Shown: one piece after another, positions 33,440-49,000 of the stretch
Layout of the letters: the number at the start of each line of letters is the position of its first letter
How positions within the stretch are numbered: position 1 is the stretch's first letter
Program-made: the position numbers and the translations under genes
Notes under the pieces: generated by a model
Told to the model about the DNA's origin: nothing
The model's database searches: none
Seen by the model: only the letters and a program-made list of their open reading frames with translations
Assembly: GCA_036971475.1 (NCBI GenBank)
Contig: JBAIZL010000002.1
Location: 1,391,113-1,455,112, forward strand
Length of the DNA stretch: 64,000 nt
Source: Prosapia bicincta
Taxonomy: Eukaryota; Arthropoda; Insecta; Hemiptera; Cercopidae
Reading direction: 5' to 3'

Positions 33440-35425
33440 TAATTTTTTTTTTTAAATTCACTTTAATCTTTTTTGAATAGCCATTAGTTTCCTGGAATGT
33501 AATGATAAATCAACTTTATTAATTTGGAAGGGGGGTTCTACCTCCGTAGAATAAGATTGTGTTAAATCACCTTTTTTATTTCAGTTAAGGATGGATCTAC
33601 CTTCGTAGAACAAAATGTTGTCTCATGCTGTGCTATTGTTTATATTTATTTTCTTTAATTATTTTTTGAAAATTCTCTTTAAACTTTTTTAATAACCAAT
33701 AGCTTTCCTGGAATGTATAGTTTAACCTCCTTTTTTATTTCCATTAGGGATGGATCTACCATCGTAGAACAAGATCGTATTTCATGGTGTGCTGTAAGTT
33801 ATATTTATTTTCTTAAATTATTTCTTTAAAAATTAGCTTTATTCTTTTTTAAATTACCATTAGTTCTCCTAAAATTTAACGATAAATCATATCTATTAAT
33901 TTGGGGATTATACCTTCGTAGAACAAGAACGTGTATTATGCTGTGCTATTTTATATTTATTTTCGTAAATTATTTCTTTAAAAATTCATTTTACTCTTTT
34001 AAAAATTACCATTAGTTTTCCTAGAATGTAGCGATAAATCAACTTTATTAATTTATTTAAGGGGGAGGGTTCTACCTTCGTAGAACAAGAACGTATTTCA
34101 TAGTGTGCTATAAGTTATATTTATTTTCTTAAATTATTTCTTTAAAATTCACTTTATCCTTTTTCAAAGTACCATTAGTTTTCCCAGAATGTAGCAATAA
34201 ATCAAATTTAATAATTTATTTAAAGGAGGGGGGTTCCACCTTCGTAGAACATGAACGTGTCTCATGCTGTGCTATAAGTTATATTTATTTTCTTAGATTA
34301 TTTCTTTAAAAATTCGCTTTATTCTTTTTTAAATTACCATTAGTTTTCCTAGAATATAATGATAAATTAACTTTATTAATTTGGTTGAAGGGGGGTTGTA
34401 CCTTCGTAGAATAAGATTGTGTCTCATGCTGTGCTATAAGTTATATTTATTTTCTTAGATTATTTCTTTAAAAATTCGCTTTATTCTTTTTTAAATTACC
34501 ATTAGTTTTCCTAGAATATAATGATAAATTAACTTTATTAATTTGGTTGAAGGGGGGTTGAACCTTCGTAGAACAAGATTGTGTCTCATGCTGTGCTATA
34601 AGTTATATTTATTTTCTTAGATTATTTCTTTAAAAATACGCTTTATTCTTTTTTAAATTACCATTAGTTTTCCTAGAATGTAATGATAAATCAACTTTAT
34701 TAATTTATTTAAAGGAGGGGGTTTCTACTTTCATAGAATAAGATTGTGTCTCATACTGTGCTATGAGTTATATATATTTTCTTAGATTATTTCTTTAAAA
34801 ATTCGCTTTATTCTTTTTTAAATTACCATTAGTTTTCCTAGAATGTAATGATAAATCAACTTTATTAATTTATTTAAAGGAGGGGGTTTCTACTTTCATA
34901 GAATAAGATTGTGTCTCATACTGTGCTATAAGTTATATTTATTTTCTTAGATTATTTCTTTAAAAATACGCTTTATTCTTTTTTAAATTACCATTAGTTT
35001 TCCTAGAATGTAATGATAAATCAACTTTATTAATTTGGTTGAAGGGGGGGTTCTACCTTCGTAGAATAAGATTGTGTCTCATGCTGTGCTATGAGTTATA
35101 TATATTTTCTTAGATTATTTCTTTAAAAATTCGCTTTATTCTTTTTTAAATTACCATTAGTTTTCCTAGAATGTAATGATAAATCAACTTTATTAATTTG
35201 GTTGAAGGGGGGGTTCTACCTTCGTAGAATAAGATTGTGTCTCATGCTGTGCTATGAGTTATATTTAAATTTTCTTAAATTAAAAAATAAAATTCACCTA
35301 CACTTTTTTAAAATACCCATTAGCTTTCCTTAAAAGGAACGTTAAATCACCTTTATTATTTCATTCAAGGATTGATCTGCCTTCGTAGAACAAAATGGTG
35401 TCTCATGCTGAGCTAAAAGTTACAA
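33440..35425. repeat. 162-bp satellite array
   Basis: About 12 copies; TTATATTTATTTTCTTAGAT recurs at 34441 and 34603. Units are AT-rich with a poly-G patch (AAGGGGGG) and the perfect 6-bp-stem hairpin TTCTACCTTCGTAGAA in most copies. Outer copies are more diverged than those at 34280-35260. Confidence 0.94.
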
Positions 35426-35860
35426 TTATTAAACGTGTGTCACAAGCGTTAAACCTATCTAGTACGTCCCTCTAAACGTTGTGTCCCAAGCGATTTATTT
35501 ATCTAATACGCTCCTGTCAGTGTTCCATCAGAAGTGATTAACGTACCTAATACGTTCCTCTAAACGTTGTGTCCCAAGCGATTTATTTATCTAATCCGCT
35601 CCTGTCAGTGTTCCATCAGAAGTGATTAACGTACCTAATACGTTCCTCTAAACGTTGTGTCCCAAGCGATTTATTTATCTAATACGCTCCTGTCAGTGTT
35701 CCATCAGAAGTGATTAACGTACCTAATACGTTCATCTAAACGTTGTGTCACAAGCGATTTATTTATCTAATACGCTCCTGTCAGTGTTCCATCAGAAGTG
35801 ATTAACGTACCTAATACGTTCCTCTAAACGTTGTGTCACAAGCGATTTATTTATCTAATA

Positions 35861-38800
35861 CGCTCCTCACAGTGTTCCATCAGAAGTGATTAACGTACCT
35901 AATACGATCATCTTAACGTTGTGTCACAAGCGATTTATTTATCTAATACGCTCCTCTCAGTGTTCCGTCTGAAGTAATTAACGTACCTAATACGTTCATC
36001 TAAACGTTGTGTCACAAGCGATTTATTTATCTAATACGCTCCTCTCAGTGTTCCGTCAGAAGTGATTAACGTACCTAATACGTTCATCTAAACGTTGTGT
36101 CACAAGCGATTTATTTATCTAATACGCTCCTCTCAGTGTTCCGTCTGAAGTAATTAACGTACCTAATACGTTCATCTAAACGTTGTGTCACAAGCGATTT
36201 ATTTATCTAATACGCTCCTCTCAGTGTTCCGTCAGAAGTGATTAACGTACCTAATACGTTCATCTAAACGTTGTGTCACAAGCGATTTATTCATCTAATA
36301 CGCTCCTCACAGTGTTCCGTCTGAAGTAATTAACGTACCTAATACGATCATCTTAACGTTGTGTCACAAGCGATTTATTTATCTAATACGCTCCTCTCAG
36401 TGTTCCGTCTGAAGTAATTAACGTACCTAATACGTTCATCTAAACGTTGTGTCACAAGCGATTTATTTATCTAATACGCTCCTCTCAGTGTTCCGTCAGA
36501 AGTGATTAACGTATCTAATACGATCATCTAAACGTTGTGTCACAAGCGATTTATTTATCTAATACGCTCCTCTCAGTGTTCCGTCTGAAGTAATTAACGT
36601 ACCTAATACGATCATCTTAACGTTGTGTCACAAGCGATTTATTTATCTAGTACGCTCCTCTCAGTGTTCCGTCTGAAGTAATTAACGTACCTAATACGAT
36701 CATCTAAACGTTGTGTCACAAGCGATTTATTTATCTAATACGCTCCTCTCAGTGTTCCGTCTGAAGTAATTAACGTACCTAATACGATCATCTTAACGTT
36801 GTGTCACAAGCGATTTATTTATCTAGTACGCTCCTCTCAGTGTTCCGTCTGAAGTAATTAACGTACCTAATACGATCATCTTAACGTTGTGTCACAAGCG
36901 ATTTATTTATCTAGTACGCTCCTCTCAGTGTTCCGTCTGAAGTAATTAACGTACCTAATACGATCATCTTAACGTTGTGTCACAAGCGATTTATTTATCT
37001 AATACGCTCCTCTCAGTGTTCCGTCTGAAGTAATTAACGTACCTAATACGATCATCTTAACGTTGTGTCACAAGCGATTTATGTATCTAGTACGCTCCTC
37101 TCAGTGTTCCGTCTGAAGTAATTAACGTACCTAATACGATCATCTTAACGTTGTGTCACAAGCGATTTATTTATCTAGTACGCTCCTCTCAGTGTTCCGT
37201 CTGAAGTAATTAACGTACCTAATACGATCATCTTAACGTTGTGTCACAAGCGATTTATTTATCTAGTACGCTCCTCTCAGTGTTCCGTCTGAAGTAATTA
37301 ACGTACCTAATACGATCATCTTAACGTTGTGTCACAAGCGATTTATTTATCTAATACGCTCCTCTCAGTGTTCCGTCTGAAGTAATTAACGTACCTAATA
37401 CGATCATCTAAACGTTGTGTCACAAGCGATTTATTTATCTAATACGCTCCTCTCAGTGTTCCGTCTGAAGTAATTAACGTACCTAATACGATCATCTTAA
37501 CGTTGTGTCACAAGCGATTTATTTATCTAGTACGCTCCTCACAGTGTTCCATCAGAAGTGATTAACGTACCTAATACGATCATCTTAACGTTGTGTCACA
37601 AGCGATTTATTTATCTAATACGCTCCTCTCAGTGTTCCGTCTGAAGTAATTAACGTACCTAATACGTTCATCTAAACGTTGTGTCACAAGCGATTTATTT
37701 ATCTAATACGCTCCTCTCAGTGTTCCGTCAGAAGTGATTAACGTACCTAATACGTTCATCTAAACGTTGTGTCACAAGCGATTTATTTATCTAATACGCT
37801 CCTCTCAGTGTTCCGTCTGAAGTAATTAACGTACCTAATACGTTCATCTAAACGTTGTGTCACAAGCGATTTATTTATCTAATACGCTCCTCTCAGTGTT
37901 CCGTCAGAAGTGATTAACGTACCTAATACGTTCATCTAAACGTTGTGTCACAAGCGATTTATTCATCTAATACGCTCCTCACAGTGTTCCGTCTGAAGTA
38001 ATTAACGTACCTAATACGATCATCTTAACGTTGTGTCACAAGCGATTTATTTATCTAATACGCTCCTCTCAGTGTTCCGTCTGAAGTAATTAACGTACCT
38101 AATACGTTCATCTAAACGTTGTGTCACAAGCGATTTATTTATCTAATACGCTCCTCTCAGTGTTCCGTCAGAAGTGATTAACGTACCTAATACGTTCATC
38201 TAAACGTTGTGTCACAAGCGATTTATTTATCTAATACGCTCCTCTCAATGTTCCGTCAGAAGTGATTAACGTATCTAATACGTTCATCTAAACGTTGTGT
38301 CACAAGCGATTTATTTATCTAATACGCTCCTCTCAGTGTTCCGTCAGAAGTGATTAACGTATCTAATACGATCATCTAAACGTTGTGTCACAAGCGATTT
38401 ATTTATCTAATACGCTCCTCTCAGTGTTCCGTCTGAAGTAATTAACGTACCTAATACGATCATCTTAACGTTGTGTCACAAGCGATTTATTTATCTAGTA
38501 CGCTCCTCTCAGTGTTCCGTCTGAAGTAATTAACGTACCTAATACGATCATCTAAACGTTGTGTCACAAGCGATTTATTTATCTAATACGCTCCTCTCAG
38601 TGTTCCGTCTGAAGTAATTAACGTACCTAATACGATCATCTTAACGTTGTGTCACAAGCGATTTATTTATCTAGTACGCTCCTCTCAGTGTTCCGTCTGA
38701 AGTAATTAACGTACCTAATACGATCATCTTAACGTTGTGTCACAAGCGATTTATTTATCTAGTACGCTCCTCTCAGTGTTCCGTCTGAAGTAATTAACGT

Positions 38801-39340
38801 ACCTAATACGATCATCTTAACGTTGTGTCACAAGCGATTTATTTATCTAATACGCTCCTCTCAGTGTTCCGTCTGAAGTAATTAACGTACCTAATACGAT
38901 CATCTTAACGTTGTGTCACAAGCGATTTATTTATCTAGTACGCTCCTCTCAGTGTTCCGTCTGAAGTAATTAACGTACCTAATACGATCATCTTAACGTT
39001 GTGTCACAAGCGATTTATTTATCTAGTACGCTCCTCTCAGTGTTCCGTCTGAAGTAATTAACGTACCTAATACGATCATCTTAACGTTGTGTCACAAGCG
39101 ATTTATTTATCTAGTACGCTCCTCTCAGTGTTCCGTCTGAAGTAATTAACGTACCTAATACGATCATCTTAACGTTGTGTCACAAGCGATTTATTTATCT
39201 AATACGCTCCTCTCAGTGTTCCGTCTGAAGTAATTAACGTACCTAATACGATCATCTAAACGTTGTGTCACAAGCGATTTATTTATCTAATACGCTCCTC
39301 TCAGTGTTCCGTCTGAAGTAATTAACGTACCTAATACGAT
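35861..39340. repeat. higher-order repeat of the 88-bp satellite, 1,672-bp period
   Basis: Variant markers recur at a fixed offset. CGCTCCTCAC followed by AGTGTTCCATCAG is at 35861 and 37533, and the ATTCATCTAATACGC variant is at about 36289 and 37961. The offset is 1,672 bp, i.e. 19 units. Farther right the offset grows to 1,848 bp (21 units), so the second copy gained two units. Confidence 0.8.
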
Positions 39341-42300
39341 CATCTTAACGTTGTGTCACAAGCGATTTATTTATCTAGTACGCTCCTCTCAGTGTTCCGT
39401 CTGAAGTAATTAACGTACCTAATACGATCATCTTAACGTTGTGTCACAAGCGATTTATTTATCTAATACGCTCCTCTCAGTGTTCCGTCTGAAGTAATTA
39501 ACGTACCTAATACGATCATCTTAACGTTGTGTCACAAGCGATTTATTTATCTAGTACGCTCCTCTCAGTGTTCCGTCTGAAGTAATTAACGTACCTAATA
39601 CGATCATCTTAACGTTGTGTCACAAGCGATTTATTCATCTAGTACGCTCCTCTCAGTGTTCCGTCTGAAGTAATTAACGTATCTAATACGTTCATCTAAA
39701 CGTTGTGTCACAAGCGATTTATTTATCTAATACGCTCCTCTCAGTGTTCCGTCTGAAGTAATTAACGTACCTAATACGATCATCTTAACGTTGTGTCACA
39801 AGCGATAAACCTATCTAATACGTTCCTCTAAACGTTGTGTCACAAGCGATTTATTTATCTAATACGCTCCTCTCAGTGTTCCGTCTGAAGTAATTAACGT
39901 ACCTAATACGATCATCTTAACGTTGTGTCACAAGCGATAAACCTATCTAATACGTTCGTCTTAACGTTGTGTCACAAGCGATTTATTTATCTAATACGCT
40001 CCTGTCAGTGTTCCATCAGAAGTGATTAACGTACCTAATACGTTCGTCTTAACGTTGTGTCACAAGCGATTTATTTATCTAATACGCTCCTCTCAGTGTT
40101 CCGTCTGAAGTAATTAACGTACCTAATACGATCATCTTAACGTTGTGTCACAAGCGATAAACCTATCTAATACGTTCCTCTAAACGTTGTGTCACAAGCG
40201 ATTTATTTATCTAATACGCTCCTCTCAGTGTTCCGTCAGAAGTAATTAACGTACCTAATACGATCATCTTAACGTTGTGTCACAAGCGATAAACCTATCT
40301 AATACGTTCCTCTAAACGTTGTGTCACAAGCGATTTATTTATCTAATACGCTCCTCTGAGTGTTCCGTCTGAAGTAATTAACGTACCTAATACGATCATC
40401 TTAACGTTGTGTCACAAGCGATAAACCTATCTAATACGTTCCTCTAAACGTTGTGTCACAAGCGATTTATTTATCTAATACGCTCCTCTCAGTGTTCCGT
40501 CAGAAGTAATTAACGTACCTAATACGATCATCTTAACGTTGTGTCACAAGCGATAAACCTATCTAATACGTTCCTCTAAACGTTGTGTCACAAGCGATTT
40601 ATTCATCTAATACGCTCCTCTCAGTGTTCCGTCAGAAGTGATTAACGTATCTAATACGATCATCTTAACGTTGTGTCACAAGCGATTTATTTATCTAGTA
40701 CGCTCCTCTCAGTGTTCCGTCAGAGGTGATTAACGTATCTAATACGATCATCTTAACGTTGTGTCACAAGCGATTTATTCATCTAACACGCTCCTCTCAG
40801 TGTTCCGTCAGAAGTGATTAACCTATCTAGTACGTTCATCTAAACGTTGTGTCCCAAGCGATTTATTTATCTAATACGCTCCTCTCAATGTTCCGTCAGA
40901 AATGATTAAAGTATCTAATACGATCCTCTAAACGTTGTGTCACAAACCATTTATTTATCTAATACGCTCCTCTCAGTGTTCCGTCAGAAATGATTAACGT
41001 ATCTAATACGTTCCTTAAAACGTTGTGTCACAAGCGATTTATTTATCTAGTACGCTCCTCTCAATGTTCCGTCAGAAGTGATTAAAGTATCTAATACGAT
41101 CCTCTAAACGTTGTGTCACAAACGATTTATTTATCTAATACGCTCCTCTCAGTGTTCCGTCAGAAGTGATTAACGTATCTAATACGTTCCTCTAAACGTT
41201 GTGTCCCAAGCGATTTATTCATCTAATACGCTCCTCTCAGTGTTCCGTCAGAAGTGATTAACGTATCTAATACGATCATCTTAACGTTGTGTCACAAGCG
41301 ATTTATTTATCTAGTACGCTCCTCTCAGTGTTCCGTCAGAAGTGATTAACGTATCTAATACGATCATCTTAACGTTGTGTCACAAGCGATTTATTCATCT
41401 AACTCGCTCCTCTCAGTGTTCCGTCAGAAGTGATTAACGTATCTAATACGATCATCTTAACGTTGTGTCACAAGCGATTTATTCATCTAACACGCTCCTC
41501 TCAATGATCCGTCAGAAGTGATAAACCTATCTAGTACGTTCATCTAAACGTTGTGTCCCAAGCGATTTATTTATCTAATACGCTCCTCTCAATGTTCCGT
41601 CAGAAGTGATTAAAGTATCTAATACGATCATTTTAACGTTGTGTCACAAGCGATAAACCTATCTAATACGTTCCTCTAAACGTTGTGTCCCAAGCGATTT
41701 ATTCATCTAATACGCTCCTCTCAGTGTTCCGTCAGAAGTGATTAACGTATCTAATACGTTCCTCTAAACGTTGTGTCACAAGCGATTTATTTATCTAGTA
41801 CGCTCCTCTCCATGTTCCGTCAGAAGTGATTAACGTATCTAATACGTTCCTCTAAACGTTGTGTCATAATCGATTTATTTATCTAATACGCTCCTCTCAG
41901 TGTTCCATCAGAAGTGATTAACGTACCTAATACGTTCCTCTAAACGTTGTGTCACAAGCGATTTATTAATCTAATACGTTCCTCTCAATGTTCCGTCAGA
42001 AGTGATTAACGTATCTAATACGTTCCTCTAAACATTGTGTCACAAGCGATTTATTAATCTAATACGTTCCTTGCAATGTTCCGTCAGAAGTGATTAACGT
42101 ATCTAATACGTTCCTCTAAACGTTGTGTCATAAGCGATTTATTTGTCGAATACGCTCCTCTCAGTGTTTTATCAGAAGTGATTAACGTACCTATTACGTT
42201 CCTCTAAACGTTGTGTCACAAGCGATTTATTTATCTAGTACGCTCCTCTCAATGTTCCGTCAGAAGTGATTAAAGTATCTAATACGATCCTCTAAACGTT

Positions 42301-45300
42301 GTGTCACAAACGATTTATTTATCTAATACGCTCCTCTCAGTGTTCCGTCAGAAGTGATTAACGTATCTAATACGTTCCTCTAAACGTTGTGTCACAAGCG
42401 ATTTATTTATCTAGTACGCTCCACTCAATGTTCCGTCAGAAGTGATTAAAGTATCTAATACGATCCTCTAAACGTTGTGTCACAAGCGATTTATTTATCT
42501 AGTACGCTCCTCTCAATGTTCCGTCAGAAGTGATTAAAGTATCTAATACGATCCTCTAAACGTTGTGTCACAAACGATTTATTTATCTAATACGCTCCTC
42601 TCAGTGTTCCGTCAGAAGTGATTAACGTATCTAATACGTTCCTCTAAACGTTGTGTCACAAGCGATTTATTTATCTAGTACGCTCCTCTCAATGTTCCGT
42701 CAGAAGTGATTAAAGTATCTAATACGATCCTCTAAACGTTGTGTCACAAACGATTTATTTATCTAATACGCTCCTCTCAGTGTTCCGTCAGAAGTGATTA
42801 ACGTATCTAATACGTTCCTCTAAACGTTGTGTCACAAGCGATTTATTTATTTAGTACGCTCCTCTCAATGTTCCGTCAGAAGTGATTAAAGTATCTAATA
42901 CGATCCTCTAAACGTTGTGTCACAAACGATTTATTTATCTAATACGCTCCTCTCAGTGTTCCGTCAGAAGTGATTAACGTATCTAATACGTTCCTCTAAA
43001 CGTTGTGTCCCAAGCGATTTATTCATCTAATACGCTCCTCTCAGTGTTCCGTCAGAAGTGATTAACGTATCTAATACGATCATCTTAACGTTGTGTCACA
43101 AGCGATTTATTTATCTAGTACGCTCCTCTCAGTGTTCCGTCAGAAGTGATTAACGTATCTAATACGATCATCTTAACGTTGTGTCACAAGCGATTTATTT
43201 ATCTAGTACGCTCCTCTCAGTGTTCCGTCAGAAGTGATTAACGTATCTAATACGATCATCTTAACGTTGTGTCACAAGCGATTTATTCATCTAACACGCT
43301 CCTCTCAGTGTTCCGTCAGATGTGATTAACGTATCTAATACGATCATCTTAACGTTGTGTCACAAGCGATTTATTCATCTAACACGCTCCTCTCAATGAT
43401 CCGTCAGAAGTGATAAACCTATCTAGTACGTTCATCTAAACGTTGTGTCCCAAGCGATTTATTTATCTAATACGCTCCTCTCAATGTTCCGTCAGAAGTG
43501 ATTAAAGTATCTAATACGATCCTCTAAACGTTGTGTCACAAACGATTTATTTATCTAATACGCTCCTCTCAGTGTTCCGTCAGAAGTGATTAACGTATCT
43601 AATACGTTCCTCCAAACGTTGTGTCACAAGCGATTTATTTATCTAGTACGCTCCTCTCAATGTTCCGTCAGAAGTGATTAAAGTATCTAATACGATCCTC
43701 TAAACGTTGTGTCACAAACGATTTATTTATCTAATACGCTCCTCTCAGTGTTCCGTTAGAAGTGATTAACGTATCTAATACGTTCCTCTAAACGTTATGT
43801 CCCAAGCGATTTATTCATCTAATACGCTCCTCTCAGTGTTCTGTCAGAAGTGATTAACGTATCTAATACGATCATCTTAACGTTGTGTCACAAGCGATTT
43901 ATTTATCTAGTACGCTCCTCTCAGTGTTCCGTCAGAAGTGATTAACGTATCTAATACGATCATCTTAACGTTGTGTCACAAGCGATTTATTCATCTAACA
44001 TGCTCCTCTCAGTGTTCCGTCAGAAGTGATTAACGTATCTAATACGATCATCTTAACGTTGTGTCACAAGCGATTTATTCATCTAACACGCTCCTCTCAA
44101 TGATCCGTCAGAAGTGATAAACCTATCTAGTACGTTCATCTAAACGTTGTGTCCCAAGCGATTTATTTATCTAATACGCTCCTCTCAATGTTCCGTCAGA
44201 AGTGATTAAAGTATCTAATACGATCATTTTAACGTTGTGTCACAAGCGATAAACCTATCTAATACGTTCCTCTAAACGTTGTGTCCCAAGCGATTTATTC
44301 ATCTAATACGCTCCTCTCAGTGTTCCGTCAGAAGTGATTAACGTATCTAATACGTTCCTCTAAACGTTGTGTCACAAGCGATTTATTTATCTAGTACGCT
44401 CCTCTCCATGTTCCGTCAGAAGTGATTAACGTATCTAATACGTTCCTCTAAACGTTGTGTCATAATCGATTTATTTATCTAATACGCTCCTCTCAGTGTT
44501 CCATCAGAAGTGATTAACGTACCTAATACGTTCCTCTAAACGTTGTGTCACAAGCGATTTATTAATCTAATACGTTCCTCTCAATGTTCCGTCAGAAGTG
44601 ATTAACGTATCTAATACGTTCCTCTAAACATTGTGTCACAAGCGATTTATTAATCTAATACGTTCCTTGCAATGTTCCGTCAGAAGTGATTAACGTATCT
44701 AATACGTTCCTCTAAACGTTGTGTCATAAGCGATTTATTTGTCGAATACGCTCCTCTCAGTGTTTTATCAGAAGTGATTAACGTACCTAATACGTTCCTC
44801 TAAACGTTGTGTCACAAGCGATTTATTTATCTAGTACGCTCCACTCAATGTTCCGTCAGAAGTGATCAACGTTCCTAATACGTTCATCTTAACGTTGTGT
44901 CACAAGCGATTTATATATCTAATACGCTCCTCTCAATGTTCCGTCAGAAGTGATTAACGTATCTAATACGTTGCTCTAAACGTTGTGTCACAAGCGATTT
45001 ATTTATCTAATACGCTCCTCTCAATATTCCGTCAGAAAAGATTAACGTATCTAACACGTTCATCTTAACGTTATTCACAAGCGATAAACCTATCTAGTAC
45101 GTTCCTCTAAACGTTGTGTAACAAGCAATTTATTTATCTAATACGCTCCTCTCAGTGTTTCATCAGAAGTGATTAACGAACCTAATACGTTCCTCTAAAC
45201 GTTGTGTCACAAGCGATTTATTTATCTAATACGCTCCTCTCAATGTTCCGTCAGAAGTGATTAACGTATCTAATACGTTCATCTTAACGTTGTGTCAGAA

Positions 45301-46029
45301 GCGATTTATTTATCTAATACGCTCCTCTCAATGTTCCGTCAGAAGTGATTAACGTATCTAATACGTTCCTCTAAACGTTGTGTCACAAGCGATTTATTTA
45401 TCTAATACGCTCCTCTCAGTGTTCCATCAGAAGTGATTAACGTACCTAATACTTTCCTCTAAACGTTGTGTCACAAGCGATTCATTTATCTAATACGCTC
45501 CTCTTAGTGTTCCGTCAGAAGTGATTAACTTATCTAATATGTCCCTCTAAACGTTATGTCACAAGCGATTTATTAATCTAATACGTTCCTCTCAATGTTC
45601 CGTCAGAAGTGTTTAACGTATCTAATACGTTCCTCTAAACGTTGTGTCACAAGCGATTTATTTATCTAGTACGCTCATCTCCATGTTCCGTCAGAAGTGA
45701 TTAACGTATCTAATACGTTCCTCTAAACGTTGTGTCATAATCGATTTATTTATCTAATACGCTCCTCTCAGTGTTCCATCAGAAGTGATTAACGTACCTA
45801 ATACGTTCCTCTAAACGTTGTGTCACAAGCGATTTATTAATCTAATACGTTCCTTTCAATGTTCCGTCAGAAGTGATTAACGTATCTAATACGTTCCTCT
45901 AAACGTTGTGTCATAAGCGATTTATTTATCTAATACGCTCCTCTCAGTGTTCCATCAGAAGTGATTAACGTTCCTAATACGTTCCTCTAAACGTTGTGTC
46001 ACAAGCGATTTATTTATCTAGTACGCTCC

Positions 46030-49000
46030 ACTCAATGTTCCGTCAGAAGTGATCAACGTTCCTAATACGTTCATCTTAACGTTATTCACAAGCGATAAAC
46101 CTATCTAGCACGTTCCTCTAAACGTTGTGTCCCAAGCGATTTATTTATCTAATACGTTCCTCTCAGTGTTCCATCAGAAGTGATTAACGTACCTAATACG
46201 TTGCTCTAAACGTTGTGTCACAAGCGATTTATTAATCTAATACGTTCCTCTCAATGTTCCGTCAGAAGTGTTTAACGTATCTAATACGTTCCTCTAAACG
46301 TTATGTCACAAGCGATTTATTTATCTAGTACGCTCCACTCAATGTTCCGTCAGAAGTGATCAACGTTCCAAATTCGTTCCGCTAAACGTTGTGTCCCAAG
46401 CGATTTATTTATCTAACACGCTCCTCTCAATGTTCCGTCAGAAGTGATTAACGTATCTAATACGATCATCTTAACGTTGTGTCACAAGCGATTTATTCAT
46501 CTAACACGCTCCTCTCAGTGTTCCGTCAGAAGTGATTAACGTATCTAATACGATCATCTTAACGTTGTGTCACAAGCGATTTATTCATCTAACACGCTCC
46601 TCTCAATGATCCGTCAGAAGTGATAAACCTATCTAGTACGTTCATCTAAACGTTGTGTCCCAAGCGATTTATTTATCTAATACGCTCCTCTCAATGTTCC
46701 GTCAGAAGTGATTAAAGTATCTAATACGATCCTCTAAACGTTGTGTCACAAACGATTTATTTATCTAATACGCTCCTCTCAGTGTTCCGTCAGAAGTGAT
46801 TAACGTATCTAATACGTTCCTCTAAACGTTGTGTCACAAGCGATTTATTTATCTAGTACGCTCCTCTCAATGTTCCGTCAGAAGTGATTAAAGTATCTAA
46901 TACGATCCTCTAAACGTTGTGTCACAAACGATTTATTTATCTAATACGCTCCTCTCAGTGTTCCGTCAGAAGTGATTAACGTATCTAATACGATCATCTT
47001 AACGTTGTGTCACAAGCGACTTATTCATCTAACACGCTCCTCTCAGTGTTCCGTCAGAAGTGATTAACGTATCTAATACGATCATCTTAACGTTGTGTCA
47101 CAAGCGATTTATTCATCTAACACGCTCCTCTCAATGATCCGTCAGAAGTGATAAACCTATCTAGTACGTTCATCTAAACGTTGTGTCCCAAGCGATTTAT
47201 TTATCTAATACGCTCCTCTCAATGTTCCGTCAGAAGTGATTAAAGTATCTAATACGATCATTTTAACGTTGTGTCACAAGCGATAAACCTATCTAATACG
47301 TTCCTCTAAACGTTGTGTCCCAAGCGATTTATTCATCTAATACGCTCCTCTCAGTGTTCCGTCAGAAGTGATTAACGTATCTAATACGTTCCTCTAAACG
47401 TTGTGTCACAAGCGATTTATTTATCTAGTACGCTCCTCTCCATGTTCCGTCAGAAGTGATTAACGTATCTAATACGTTCCTCTAAGCGTTGTGTCATAAT
47501 CGATTTATTTATCTAATACGCTCCTCTCAGTGTTCCATCAGAAGTGATTAACGTACCTAATACGTTCCTCTAAACGTTGTGTCACAAGCGATTTATTAAT
47601 CTAATACGTTCCTCTCAATGTTCCGTCAGAAGTGATTAACGTATCTAATACGTTCCTCTAAACATTGTGTCACAAGCGATTTATTAATCTAATACGTTCC
47701 TTGCAATGTTCCGTCAGAAGTGATTAACGTATCTAATACGTTCCTCTAAACGTTGTGTCATAAGCGATTTATTTGTCGAATACGCTCCTCTCAGTGTTTT
47801 ATCAGAAGTGATTAACGTACCTAATACGTTCCTCTAAACGTTGTGTCACAAGCGATTTATTTATCTAGTACGCTCCACTCAATGTTCCGTCAGAAGTGAT
47901 CAACGTTCCTAATACGTTCATCTTAACGTTATTCACAAGCGATAAACCTATCTAGTACGTTCCTCTAAACGTTCTGTCACAAGCGATTTACTTATCTAGT
48001 ACGCTCCACTCAATGTTCCGTCAGAAGTGATCAACGTTCCTAATACGTTCATCTTAACGTTATTCACAAGCGATAAACCTATCTAGTACGTTCCTCTAAA
48101 CGTTGTGTCCCAAGCGATTTATTTATCTAATACGCTCCTCTCAATGTTCCGTCAGAAGTGTTTAACGTATCTAATACGTTCCTCTAAACGTTGTGTCACA
48201 AGCGATTTATTTATCTAATACGCTCCTCTCAATGTTCCGTCAGAAGTGATTAACGTATCTAATACGTTCATCTTAACGTTGTGTCACAAGCGATTTATTT
48301 ATCTAATACGCTCCTCTCAATGTTCCGTCAGAAGTGATTAACGTATCTAATACGTTGCTCTAAACGTTGTGTCACAAGCGATTTATTTATCTAATACGCT
48401 CCTCTCAATGTTCCGTCAGAAGTGATTAACGTATCTAATACGTTCATCTTAACGTTGTGTCACAAGCGATTTATATATCTAATACGCTCCTCTCAATGTT
48501 CCGTCAGAAGTGATTAACGTATCTAATACGTTGCTCTAAACGTTGTGTCACAAGCGATTTATTTATCTAATACGCTCCTCTCAATATTCCGTCAGAAGTG
48601 ATTAACGTATCTAACACGTTCATCTTAACGTTATTCACAAGCGATAAACCTATCTAGTACGTTCCTCTAAACGTTGTGTAACAAGCAATTTATTTATCTA
48701 ATACGCTCCTCTCAGTGTTTCATCAGAAGTGATTAACGAACCTAATACGTTCCTCTAAACGTTGTGTCACAAGCGATTTATTTATCTAATACGCTCCTCT
48801 CAATGTTCCGTCAGAAGTGATTAACGTATCTAATACGTTCATCTTAACGTTGTGTCACAAGCGATTTATTTATCTAATACGCTCCTCTCAATGTTCCGTC
48901 AGAAGTGATTAACGTATCTAATACGTTCCTCTAAACGTTGTGTCACAAGCGATTTATTTATCTAATACGCTCCTCTCAGTGTTCCATCAGAAGTGACTAA

